Shown here one piece after another: positions 7,332-13,449 of a stretch of DNA of 16,381 nucleotides; position 1 is the stretch's first letter, and every line of letters starts with the position of its first letter. The DNA comes from Pseudomonadota bacterium. Lineage in GTDB: Bacteria; Pseudomonadota; Alphaproteobacteria; UBA8366; JADFVY01. The notes under the pieces are model-generated. The model was given only the letters and a program-made list of their open reading frames with translations. It made no database searches and had not been told where the DNA came from. The stretch spans positions 1 through 16,381 of the forward strand of contig JADFVY010000022.1 in assembly GCA_015222795.1 (NCBI GenBank), given 5' to 3'. The translations under genes were made by a program, and so were the position numbers.

Positions 7332-7937
7332 TCAGTCAGGCACGGCCGCTGCGTCCTTCGCGATGATCGCGAAGCGGTCGGCCAGTTCGGTGAGGGCGTA
7401 GCGGGTGATGTCCGTGGCTTTCATAACGCCGCTGCCGTCGGGGGCTGGCAGGTCGCGGGTTGCGACCGTGCTGGCCGGGATGGTGACGCGGTAGCCGTGG
7501 TCCAGCGCCGCGCGGGCGGTGGAGCTGATGCACATATGGGTCATGAAGCCGGTGAGGATGATCTGCTTGCGGCCCGCCGTCTCCAGTTTTTCGGCGAAAT
7601 CGGTCTGCGCGAAGGCGTTGGGCAGGGGCTTCTGCACCACCGCCTCGGCGCATTCCGGCGCGAGCTCGCGCATGATGTGGCCGCGCTCGTCATCCAGGTC
7701 GAAGGCGCCGCCGGGCTTGCCCTTATGCTGTACATGGATGACAGGCGCGTCCGCCGCCCGCGCGCGCTTCAGCAGCGCCTCGATCTCCTTGACCGCTGCC
7801 TCCACGCCAGTCAGCGGCAAGGCGCCCGTGCGGTATTCGTTCTGCGCGTCGATGATCACCAACGTCGATTCCGACAAGGGCGACGGGTCGAGCGGGGCTC
7901 CGGCCATCTGCAGCAGGGTCTTGGGCGCGTCGGTCAT
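7332..7937 (-). CDS. Isochorismatase-family cysteine hydrolase
   Basis: This 201-residue cytoplasmic protein has the isochorismatase-like hydrolase fold (a Rossmann-type alpha/beta fold with an Asp-Lys-Cys triad). The triad is visible as D30 in VIIDAQNEY, K103 in VVQKPLPNAF and C136 in GFMTHMCISSTARAA. The family includes nicotinamidases, N-carbamoyl amidases and related amide hydrolases, and the substrate cannot be told from sequence. I placed the start at 7937 because GGAG lies about 10 bases upstream and the protein then begins in family style; an upstream in-frame ATG at 8006 would overlap the preceding gene by 14 bases and add 23 unrelated residues. It is the last gene of a three-gene minus-strand operon and is convergent with the TAXI-like gene, only 12 bases apart, with no obvious terminator between them. 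Confidence 0.87.
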   Translation of the reverse strand: MTDAPKTLLQMAGAPLDPSPLSESTLVIIDAQNEYRTGALPLTGVEAAVKEIEALLKRARAADAPVIHVQHKGKPGGAFDLDDERGHIMRELAPECAEAVVQKPLPNAFAQTDFAEKLETAGRKQIILTGFMTHMCISSTARAALDHGYRVTIPASTVATRDLPAPDGSGVMKATDITRYALTELADRFAIIAKDAAAVPD

Positions 7938-7992
7938 GGGGTGTTTTCTCCGGTTCGGTTTTGAATTGGGGTATGGATGGCGGGCAGCCGCG

Positions 7993-8538
7993 TCACATCG
8001 CGACACCGGTTATTTCGGTCAGGCGGGTGCGGAAATCGTAGGTCTCCCAAGAGACGAATCCATCCTGCTGGTGAAGCCAGGCGATGGTGCAGTCCTTCGC
8101 GTCCGTCGGACCGGTGGCGGTGATCCGGCCGGCCTGCAGCGCCACGTAGCCGTACACCGACCCGTCGGCGCGATAGGTGATGACATGCAGCATGGCATCG
8201 CGCTTGACCGGGGCGCAGCCCGGCTCCGCCGGCGGATCGCCGGACAGCAGCATGTCGAGGATCGTCTCGATCGTTGCCGGGTCGCCGACGCGGGCCAGCG
8301 GTTCGTAATGGGTGCGCTCGTCGGCGAAATAGAAGGGGAAGCTCCGGCGCGGCATATGATAGAGCCGCATCTCGGTGATCTCTTCGCCGAAGGCCAGGCC
8401 GTTGCGGCTCATCCCCTCGTCCGGGATATCGCGCCAGGGTGTCGGTTCATTCATCAGGACCAGCGCCCCCGCATAGATCGCCACCACGGCGAACATCCCC
8501 AGGATAACCATCTGGCCCTTATTGAGTTTCATCGCCAT
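7993..8538 (-). CDS. Membrane-anchored protein of unknown function
   Basis: I do not recognise this 181-residue protein. It has a short basic N-terminus, one hydrophobic segment at about residues 10-29 that should act as an uncleaved membrane anchor, and a soluble domain of about 150 residues, probably periplasmic. Two cysteines (108 and 150) could form a disulfide. The middle contains DPATIETILDMLLSG followed by a beta-rich region (LHVITYRADGSVYGYVALQAGRI). A GGAG sequence seven bases before ATG 8538 supports this start; the ATG two codons later is possible. It begins 3 bases after the stop of the ferredoxin-like gene and ends 55 bases before the isochorismatase start, so the three are almost surely cotranscribed. 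No function is inferred beyond an envelope location. Confidence 0.75.
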   Translation of the reverse strand: MAMKLNKGQMVILGMFAVVAIYAGALVLMNEPTPWRDIPDEGMSRNGLAFGEEITEMRLYHMPRRSFPFYFADERTHYEPLARVGDPATIETILDMLLSGDPPAEPGCAPVKRDAMLHVITYRADGSVYGYVALQAGRITATGPTDAKDCTIAWLHQQDGFVSWETYDFRTRLTEITGVAM

Positions 8539-8541
8539 TTG

Positions 8542-9204
8542 TCAGCTCCGCGAGTTGAGAAACGCCGCCATGTGGAATTCCGCCTGCGCCGGTTCATAAA
8601 CATAGTCCTGGCCCACCGGACAGGCCCGGCGCGCCCGGCAGCCCTGCGCCATGCAGTCGGCGCCCGCGTCGGTCCGCAGATGGGCGGCGCAGGCGGGCAC
8701 GTCATAGCCGCCTTCGCCGAAGGCCGCAACCGGGCAGGTCGAAAGACAGGGCCGGTCGGTGCATCCGTCGCAGGGGCTGGCGCGGTCGTTGCGCGATGGC
8801 AGGGGCAGCGTCTCGGCGAAGGCCAGCGCCCCGCGATAGCCGTGCCACAGCCCATAATCGGGATGGATAAGAATGCCCAGCGGAGAAGACGCCAACGGCT
8901 CCGCCTTCTTTGCCCAGCGCTGGAACGGCAGGTAGGGCGGCCCGTCGGAGGGGAACAATGCGCTCGCATCGAACTGCCGCGCAATATCGCCCAGCACGGT
9001 CTTGGACCAGGCATCGAGCGCGTGGGCCCCGCCGGGACGTGCGGCGCCAAAAGCCCGCCACATGCCCGGCCCCGCATTGCCGGTCAGCAGGATTGTCCCC
9101 GCGCCCTCTGGCGCGCCGTCTTCCGGTCCAACATGAAATGCCCCGCGCGGCAACAGACCGTGGGCGGCGAGGGCGGTGGTGAGGTTTTTATACCATTGCG
9201 GCAT
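8542..9204 (-). CDS. Ferredoxin-like protein with eight cysteines
   Basis: This 220-residue protein carries a C-terminal iron-sulfur region with two cysteine groups. The first is C-x2-C-x4-C-x3-CP at residues 145-158; the second has cysteines at 172, 184, 189 and 195, the last again followed by Pro. This could ligate two [4Fe-4S] clusters, although the spacing is looser than in classic 2[4Fe-4S] ferredoxins and recalls the C-terminal domain of QueG-type reductases. The N-terminal 140 residues lack cysteines and include a GLWHGYRGALAF segment. There is no signal peptide, so it is probably cytoplasmic. The upstream ribosome site is weak (GTGAGTGACC). It is first in an operon with a membrane-anchored protein and an isochorismatase-family hydrolase. 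The large inverted repeat at 9225-9384 lies directly upstream and may contain or separate its promoter. Confidence 0.75.
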   Translation of the reverse strand: MPQWYKNLTTALAAHGLLPRGAFHVGPEDGAPEGAGTILLTGNAGPGMWRAFGAARPGGAHALDAWSKTVLGDIARQFDASALFPSDGPPYLPFQRWAKKAEPLASSPLGILIHPDYGLWHGYRGALAFAETLPLPSRNDRASPCDGCTDRPCLSTCPVAAFGEGGYDVPACAAHLRTDAGADCMAQGCRARRACPVGQDYVYEPAQAEFHMAAFLNSRS

Positions 9205-9224
9205 TGGTCACTCACGGCTGGGTA

Positions 9225-9384
9225 AGAGTCTGGCCCGGAATATGTTGTTATTTTCATTGGGGTTCGCCGGCCGACTGCCGCGTTGCGCCCCTTGGCCGAT
9301 GCGCGGCATCGCCCCGCGGGCCGCGCCTAACACTCGACTCGGCGAACGCCAATGAAAACAGCAACATATTTCGGGCCAGACTCT
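9225..9384. repeat. 160-base MITE-like palindromic element
   Basis: Two 45-base arms, 9225-9269 and 9340-9384, are inverted copies matching at 41 of 45 positions; the outermost 13 bases (AGAGTCTGGCCCG) match perfectly. The 70-base centre contains its own small hairpin (CGATGC GCG GCATCG, 9297-9311) on the same axis of symmetry, so the whole unit folds into one long stem. It sits in the 190 bases between arsC and the ferredoxin-like gene, both on the minus strand, and codes for nothing credible. Size, terminal inverted repeats and lack of coding suggest a miniature non-autonomous element or large palindromic repeat. No clear target-site duplication is seen. It could also separate the two transcripts as a terminator or attenuator. 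Confidence 0.75.
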
Positions 9385-9394
9385 AAGGGTTGGA

Positions 9395-9742
9395 CTAAAG
9401 AATCTCCAGCACCGATTCCGGTGGCCGTCCGATGGCGACCTTGCCATCGTTCACCACGATCGGTCGTTCGATCAGGATCGGGTTGTCCACCATAGCCGCG
9501 ATCAGCGCCGCGCGGTTCAGGCTTTCGTCTGCCAGGTTCAGCGCCGTGTAGGGCTCTTCCTTGCGGCGCATCAACTCGCGCGGTTCCATGCCCAGTTTCC
9601 CGAGGAACCCGTCCAGTGTCGCCGCATTCGGGGGCGTGCTCAGATATTCGATGATCTCGGGCTCGATGCCCTTGTCGTTCAGCAACTGCAACGTCTGGCG
9701 CGACTTGCTGCAGCGTGGATTATGATAAATGGTAACGCCCAT
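9395..9742 (-). CDS. arsC: ArsC-family arsenate reductase (glutaredoxin type)
   Basis: This 115-residue thioredoxin-fold protein matches the glutaredoxin-dependent arsenate reductase family, which reduces arsenate to arsenite in the cytoplasm. The catalytic cysteine is C11 in YHNPRCSKSR. The three anion-binding arginines of plasmid R773 ArsC (60, 94, 107) correspond to R59 in ELMRRKE, R93 in LIERPIVV and R106 in AIGRPPE. Length is typical. No other ars gene (arsR, arsB, acr3) is nearby, so it may be a housekeeping orphan paralogue of the ArsC/YffB type rather than part of a resistance operon. A GAGGGAG sequence lies about 12 bases upstream of the start. Its upstream region carries the 59-base hairpin, and a large palindrome lies just beyond its stop. 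Confidence 0.88.
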   Translation of the reverse strand: MGVTIYHNPRCSKSRQTLQLLNDKGIEPEIIEYLSTPPNAATLDGFLGKLGMEPRELMRRKEEPYTALNLADESLNRAALIAAMVDNPILIERPIVVNDGKVAIGRPPESVLEIL

Positions 9743-9818
9743 GCCTTCAGGCTCCCTCGTTGATCCCGTCTCCCCGTTGCATGCCCCGCAACGGCCGCCG
9801 GGTCAAGAGGGCGCATTA

Positions 9819-9877
9819 ATACCAAGCGGCGCTGATAAAGCCCCATCACATGGATCTTTATCAACGCCGCTTGGTAT
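9819..9877. repeat. 59-base near-perfect hairpin repeat
   Basis: Two 22-base arms, 9819-9840 and 9856-9877, are inverted copies with a single mismatch; each has ATACCAAGCGGCG at its outer end. The 15-base loop contains a further CCAT/ATGG pairing. It lies in the 232-base region between the divergent arsC and DMT-transporter genes. There is no U-tract, and its place between divergent promoters argues against a terminator. It looks like a dispersed palindromic repeat or a regulatory cruciform; copy number elsewhere cannot be judged here. Confidence 0.75.
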
Positions 9878-9974
9878 AAGTTCGTGACGCGCGTGGGGCC
9901 GCCGTGCATCATGCGGCCTCCAACATCGATTGCACCGTCCCTTGAAAAACAGACTTTCGATCTTCGCCGCCGGG

Positions 9975-10877
9975 ATGTCCGGTAACCTGCGCGGCATTGC
10001 ATGGATGGCGCTGTCCACGGTTGCCTTCGTGACGATGCATGCGGCCGTGCGCGACGTGTCGCAGGATTTGAGCCCCTTCGAGGTCGCCTTCTTCCGCCAG
10101 TTTTTCGGGATCGTCGCGCTGGCGCCCTGGTTCATTCGCTATGGGCTGGCGCCGTTGCGCACCAGCCGCATCGGCCTGCATACGGCGCGGGCCTTCATCA
10201 ATGTGATCGCCATGTTCGCCTTCTATTACGCGCTCAGCACCGTGCCGCTGGCGCAGGTCTCGGCGCTGGCGTTCTCGGTGCCGATCTTCACGGCCCTGCT
10301 GGCGATGGTCTTTCTGGGCGAGCGGGTGCGGTTGCGGCGTTGGGTGGCGATTCTGTTCGGGTTCTCCGGGGTGTTCGTGGCCTTTGTCCCTGATTTTCTT
10401 GACGGCGGGACGCCCCAGTTGGGCTCGCTGATGGTCGTGCTGTCTTCCTTTACCTGGGCCACCGCGCTGATCATGATCAAGATGCTGGCGCGGACCGACT
10501 CCACCATCACGATCACCGCCTATATGGTGCTGCTGATGACGCCCATGTCGCTGCTGCCGGCGCTGGCGGTGTGGGAATGGCCGACCATGGAGCAATACGG
10601 CTGGCTGCTGTTCATCGGCATTATGGGAACGATCGGCCAGCTGACCGTGGTTCAGGCGCTTAAGGAGGGCGAGACCCACGTAGTCATGCCGATCGATTTC
10701 ACCAAGCTGATCTGGGCGGCGGGGCTGGGTTTCCTGTGGTTCGGCGAAATCCCGACGGCCTTCACCTGGGCCGGCGGCTTTATGATATTCGTCTCCACCA
10801 CCTACATCGCCTGGCGCGAACACCAGCTGCGCAAGACGGCAGTGCCCGTGCCCGCCCCGCTAACGCCAGGTGGGTAG
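9975..10877 (+). CDS. DMT-superfamily transporter with two EamA domains
   Basis: This 300-residue inner-membrane protein has about ten hydrophobic helices in two EamA repeats, typical of drug/metabolite transporters that export metabolites or amino acids. Landmarks are ALSTVAFVTMHAAVRD in helix 1, the SPFEVAFFRQFFG stretch leading into helix 2, the first-repeat ending FTALLAMVFLGERVRLRRW, and the second-repeat FTKLIWAAGLGFLWFGEIPTAFTWAGG. I chose ATG 9975 because the protein then begins in family style; the longer reading frame would need a TTG start at 9930, and no strong ribosome site precedes either. The gene is divergent from arsC across a palindrome-bearing region and converges with the small membrane-protein gene, 4 bases apart. 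The substrate is unknown. Confidence 0.87.
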   Translation: MSGNLRGIAWMALSTVAFVTMHAAVRDVSQDLSPFEVAFFRQFFGIVALAPWFIRYGLAPLRTSRIGLHTARAFINVIAMFAFYYALSTVPLAQVSALAFSVPIFTALLAMVFLGERVRLRRWVAILFGFSGVFVAFVPDFLDGGTPQLGSLMVVLSSFTWATALIMIKMLARTDSTITITAYMVLLMTPMSLLPALAVWEWPTMEQYGWLLFIGIMGTIGQLTVVQALKEGETHVVMPIDFTKLIWAAGLGFLWFGEIPTAFTWAGGFMIFVSTTYIAWREHQLRKTAVPVPAPLTPGG

Positions 10878-10881
10878 AGAA

Positions 10882-11091
10882 TTACTCCGGCTGAATCAGC
10901 AAATTTTCCAGGATGCGGTTCAGCGAGATTACCATCAGGCCGAAGCCGGCCCAGACAGGGATGCTCCATTCCGACGCCAATTCGCCGCCCATGCCCATTG
11001 ACCTGGCGACTGCCAGCATGCCCCACCACAGGCCAAGCCCCAGCAGGGTCGCGGCGGCGGCGGAGAGAATTCTCAACAGGTTCTCGGTCAC
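10882..11091 (-). CDS. Small two-helix membrane protein (69 residues)
   Basis: This short gene begins with GTG, preceded by a strong GGAGG ribosome site seven bases upstream. The product has two hydrophobic segments, about residues 7-27 (rich in Ala, Leu and Gly) and 45-60, joined by a short polar loop (SMGMGGELASEWS), and ends in LIQPE. I do not recognise the family and assign no function. It lies between the convergent DMT-transporter gene and the SDR gene, with 89 bases of its own upstream region. That region contains a partial match to the 31-base element found before ygfZ and the MmgE/PrpD gene. Good ribosome site, membrane-protein composition and tight packing argue that it is real. Confidence 0.65.
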   Translation of the reverse strand: MTENLLRILSAAAATLLGLGLWWGMLAVARSMGMGGELASEWSIPVWAGFGLMVISLNRILENLLIQPE

Positions 11092-11127
11092 GGGCTATCC
11101 TCCGGAACAGGCGATTGAACAGAGGAT

Positions 11128-11148
11128 AGTGTCTAATGGATTATCCTT
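11128..11148 (-). promoter_or_regulatory. Partial match to the 31-base element
   Basis: Read on the minus strand, the core ATCCATTAGA is followed by CACT, as in the ygfZ copy but two bases closer. It precedes the 69-residue membrane-protein gene in the same orientation that the full copies have to their genes. The 10-base core could occur by chance in a window this size, so this is a weak candidate third site. Confidence 0.3.
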
Positions 11149-11180
11149 GATATCCCGTTAATGAGCCGGGCCCGCGCGGC

Positions 11181-11882
11181 CTACCAGTTCTCGCCGAACG
11201 GGCGTGCCTCGACCTCGAAGGACCAGGCGGAACGGCGCTGCCGCGATGTTTGCCATACGGTTTCGGCGATGTCCGCGGGCGCCATGAAAAAATCGTCAGG
11301 CTTGTCGGGCATGCGCGCCCGCGTGCGCTCCAGGTCGATGATCCCGTCGATGATGACCAGCGAGACATGGATGCCGGCGGACCAGAGGTGGCGCGCCATG
11401 GATTCGGCCAGGCTGCGCTGGGCCGCCTTGCCGGCCGCGAACGCCGCCGAATTCGGCCCGCCCCGGCGCGAGGCGGTGGCCCCGATCATCACGATATTGC
11501 CGCCGCCCGCCGCTTTCATCGCCGGGATCACCTGTTGCGAGGCGACGAAGGCGCCGTGGGCGTTGATGCGCCAGCAGGTCTCGAAATCCTCGGCCGAGAC
11601 TTCCTCCACCGAACCCCATATGCCGGAGCCGGCGTTATAGATCAGCGTTTCGACCTTGCCCATCTCATCGCGGATTTCCGCGAAGCACCGCTCTATATCG
11701 CCCGCATCGGCGGCGTCGCAGCGATAAGCGCGCGCATCGGGCAGTTCGGCGGCCAGCGGGTCGGTCACATCCCCGCGCCGCGCCATCAGGGCGACCGCAT
11801 GGCCGCCTTCCGAAAAACGCCGTGCAAAGGCCTCTCCATTGCCTGGGCCGACACCCAGAACAGCGCATACCGGTTTGGACAT
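11181..11882 (-). CDS. SDR-family oxidoreductase lacking the catalytic tyrosine
   Basis: This 233-residue protein has the short-chain dehydrogenase fold. The cofactor loop reads GVGPGNG (10-16) instead of the usual TGxxxGIG, the NAG motif is at 83-85, and the active-site serine is S138. The expected YxxxK motif reads F148-AAG-K152, so the catalytic tyrosine is a phenylalanine. As I recall, a bacterial SDR subgroup with GVGPG loops carries this same change, so the enzyme may work differently or bind ligand without standard chemistry. I prefer ATG 11882 over the in-frame ATG at 11888, because AGGGAAGGA sits at good distance only from the former. It lies 85 bases downstream of the MmgE/PrpD gene on the same strand and may share its transcript. 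A 15-base palindrome (11899-11913) precedes it. Substrate unknown. Confidence 0.85.
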   Translation of the reverse strand: MSKPVCAVLGVGPGNGEAFARRFSEGGHAVALMARRGDVTDPLAAELPDARAYRCDAADAGDIERCFAEIRDEMGKVETLIYNAGSGIWGSVEEVSAEDFETCWRINAHGAFVASQQVIPAMKAAGGGNIVMIGATASRRGGPNSAAFAAGKAAQRSLAESMARHLWSAGIHVSLVIIDGIIDLERTRARMPDKPDDFFMAPADIAETVWQTSRQRRSAWSFEVEARPFGENW

Positions 11883-11898
11883 GGTCATTCCTTCCCTA

Positions 11899-11913
11899 TT
11901 CCCGATCCGGGAA
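11899..11913. promoter_or_regulatory. 15-base palindrome upstream of the SDR gene
   Basis: TTCCCG and CGGGAA flank a 3-base centre, forming a perfect inverted repeat 16 bases upstream of the SDR start codon, right against its ribosome site. It could be a repressor operator or a small leader hairpin. It is too short and lacks the U-tract expected of a terminator for the MmgE/PrpD gene. Confidence 0.35.
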
Positions 11914-11967
11914 ATACGTTAGCACGCGGAATGCTCCGGCGAATATCCGCTCTCCAAATATTGAGGC

Positions 11968-13284
11968 TTACTCCAACAGCGCGTCGAGCAGAGGCGCGGC
12001 CGGGGCGCCGGGGCCGAGGGCCACGACGAGTTCGGGGATTCTGGCGGCCCTCTCCGCGCCAAGAACCGGGCCGGCAAGAGAGTCGAACTTCGCCGCTAAA
12101 TGATTGTCGGACAGCGGATCTTCGGGATCGCCGGGGGCGGCCAGCGTGCCGGATTCTAGTGTTCTCCCGTCCGACAGTCCGATAACCACTCGGGCCACCC
12201 GTTCCCCGGGGAAGCGAGCGCTCATGGATTCGTCTTCCACCAACTCGATGGCGTGGCTGAGCTTCAGCACCGCGTCGTCGGCCAGCCCCGCCCCATCGAC
12301 CTGCGCCATGCCGACCTCGCCATGGACCAGCGCGGCGGCCACCGAGAAGGGCAGCGAATATTGCGCCTGGTCGGTGTCGGCCGGCGCCCGCATGGCCAGC
12401 CGGTATCCCTGATGAAAGGTTTCCACCCGCACGGTCTCTATGGACGCCTCGCCAAATTGCGGGCGCAGGGTCAAGGCGGCATGGATCGCGGGCTGGGCCC
12501 AGCGGCAGACCGGATAGGGCTTCATATATTGTTCGGCTATACACCAGTTGGCGCCGAGATCGGCCCAGAACTCGCCGCCGTCCAACTCCACCGTTGCCGC
12601 CGGCGCGCCGGTAAAACCCTCGGCCGCCAGATCCACCGCCACCACGCCGGCGAAGGCCCCCATGGCGGAGCCGTCCTTCAGCATCGAGGGATGATCGATC
12701 ACCCGCATCATCTGGCTGCGCGGGCCCCAATATTCGGCGATGCCCAGCGCATGGCGGGTCGCCTCATGGTCCAGGCCGCGCGTGCGCGCGCCGATCGCCG
12801 CCGCGCCCAGGGCATTCCAGGCGCCGGACGTATGGTAATCGGCAACGCTGGCATGCAGCGCCAGGCCGGCGCGGATGGCGATCTCGTAACCCAGTACCAG
12901 GCGGGTCAGGAATTCGGCCATGTCCAGCCCCGCCTCGCCATCGGCGAAGGCCGCCAGCGCCGGCAGCACCGTCACCCCGGCATGGCCCTTGGTCTCGCGG
13001 TAGCCGTCATGGGCGTCGACGCTGTCGATCATCGCCGCCCCGGCCATCGCGGCGCCGGCCGGCGAGGCGCGTCGCCCGTCCATCAGGATGCGGACGCCAC
13101 CATCCGGCGAGCCGAGATTGCCATGAGCGAAACCGCGCAGCATGCGGCCCGTTTTCGTTTGCGATCCCGCCGCCGCGACCCCGACCAAATCCAGCAGGCA
13201 ACGCCGAGCCTCGCGCAAGGCATAATCGGGAATATCTTTGTAACGGAGCCCTAAAATAAAATCGGTGACGGCGGGTGCGCGCAT
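11968..13284 (-). CDS. MmgE/PrpD-family protein
   Basis: This 438-residue protein belongs to the MmgE/PrpD family, whose characterised members include 2-methylcitrate dehydratase, cis-aconitate decarboxylase and iminodisuccinate epimerase. Family landmarks are the N-terminal helical segment CLLDLVGVAAAGS (29-41), DSVDAHDGYRETKGHAG (87-103), the HPSMLKDGSAMGAFAGVVA stretch (198-216) and KPYPVCRWAQPAIHA (255-269) in the active-site region. Length is normal. The start at 13284 is firm, with AGGAGG six bases upstream. No citrate-synthase or methylisocitrate-lyase gene is nearby, so the propionate methylcitrate cycle is not implied. The gene is divergent from a GlxA-family regulator, with the 31-base element ending 12 bases before its start codon, so control by that regulator is plausible. 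Reaction unknown; lyase or isomerase on a carboxylic acid is likely. Confidence 0.88.
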   Translation of the reverse strand: MRAPAVTDFILGLRYKDIPDYALREARRCLLDLVGVAAAGSQTKTGRMLRGFAHGNLGSPDGGVRILMDGRRASPAGAAMAGAAMIDSVDAHDGYRETKGHAGVTVLPALAAFADGEAGLDMAEFLTRLVLGYEIAIRAGLALHASVADYHTSGAWNALGAAAIGARTRGLDHEATRHALGIAEYWGPRSQMMRVIDHPSMLKDGSAMGAFAGVVAVDLAAEGFTGAPAATVELDGGEFWADLGANWCIAEQYMKPYPVCRWAQPAIHAALTLRPQFGEASIETVRVETFHQGYRLAMRAPADTDQAQYSLPFSVAAALVHGEVGMAQVDGAGLADDAVLKLSHAIELVEDESMSARFPGERVARVVIGLSDGRTLESGTLAAPGDPEDPLSDNHLAAKFDSLAGPVLGAERAARIPELVVALGPGAPAAPLLDALLE

Positions 13285-13296
13285 CGGAGCCTCCTG

Positions 13297-13327
13297 GTGG
13301 AGTAAATCTAATGGATGGTACCCTTGG
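13297..13327 (-). promoter_or_regulatory. 31-base asymmetric element upstream of the MmgE/PrpD gene (copy 2)
   Basis: This is the reverse-strand partner of 82-113. It contains the same 19-base exact core (13305-13323) and differs from copy 1 by one missing T and one C/T change. It lies between the divergent regulator and MmgE/PrpD genes and ends 12 bases from the MmgE/PrpD start, with the ribosome site in the gap. The asymmetric form and its place next to an AraC-family regulator would fit an operator of that regulator. So close to the gene, it could equally be the core promoter. This role is inferred. Confidence 0.7.
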
Positions 13328-13380
13328 TCCGAATGAATATTTCAGCCTATTTCCGACATGATGCGGTAAAAACAAGCAAC

Positions 13381-13404
13381 TTTGCACTTAATCTGCGCTG
13401 CAAA
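13381..13404. promoter_or_regulatory. TTTGCA/TGCAAA inverted repeat upstream of the regulator gene
   Basis: TTTGCA (13381-13386) and TGCAAA (13399-13404) form a 24-base inverted repeat with a 12-base spacer, 45 bases before the regulator start codon. It is a candidate operator for autoregulation or for the divergent pair. The arms are short, so chance is possible. Confidence 0.35.
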
Positions 13405-13449
13405 CCTGATATGCTGCCAACTTATAGGAAAAAGGGGGGATATCGGCCG

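Noticed and set aside
9208..9447. Open frames on both strands across the 9225-9384 repeat that give similar peptides (VWPGICCYFHW and VWPEICCCFHW).
   Set aside because: The likeness follows directly from the inverted repeat. There is no ribosome site or protein family support.
60..9777. A 13-base match CGGGGAGACGGGA upstream of ygfZ (about 61-73) and, on the minus strand, upstream of arsC (about 9765-9777).
   Set aside because: Several 13-base matches are expected by chance in a window of this size, and the flanks do not match.
12253..13254. Long plus-strand frame opposite the MmgE/PrpD gene, and similar long antisense frames at 1167-2084, 2374-3276, 5413-6255, 9909-10823 and 14364-15893.
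   Set aside because: All lie opposite genes with solid family matches. Low-complexity Arg/Gly/His-rich composition is typical of codon-position GC bias.
13315..13449. N-terminal extension of the AraC-family regulator from ATG 13315.
   Set aside because: The extra 45 residues have no family match and would overlap the 31-base element and the inverted repeat. A purine-rich ribosome site supports ATG 13450.
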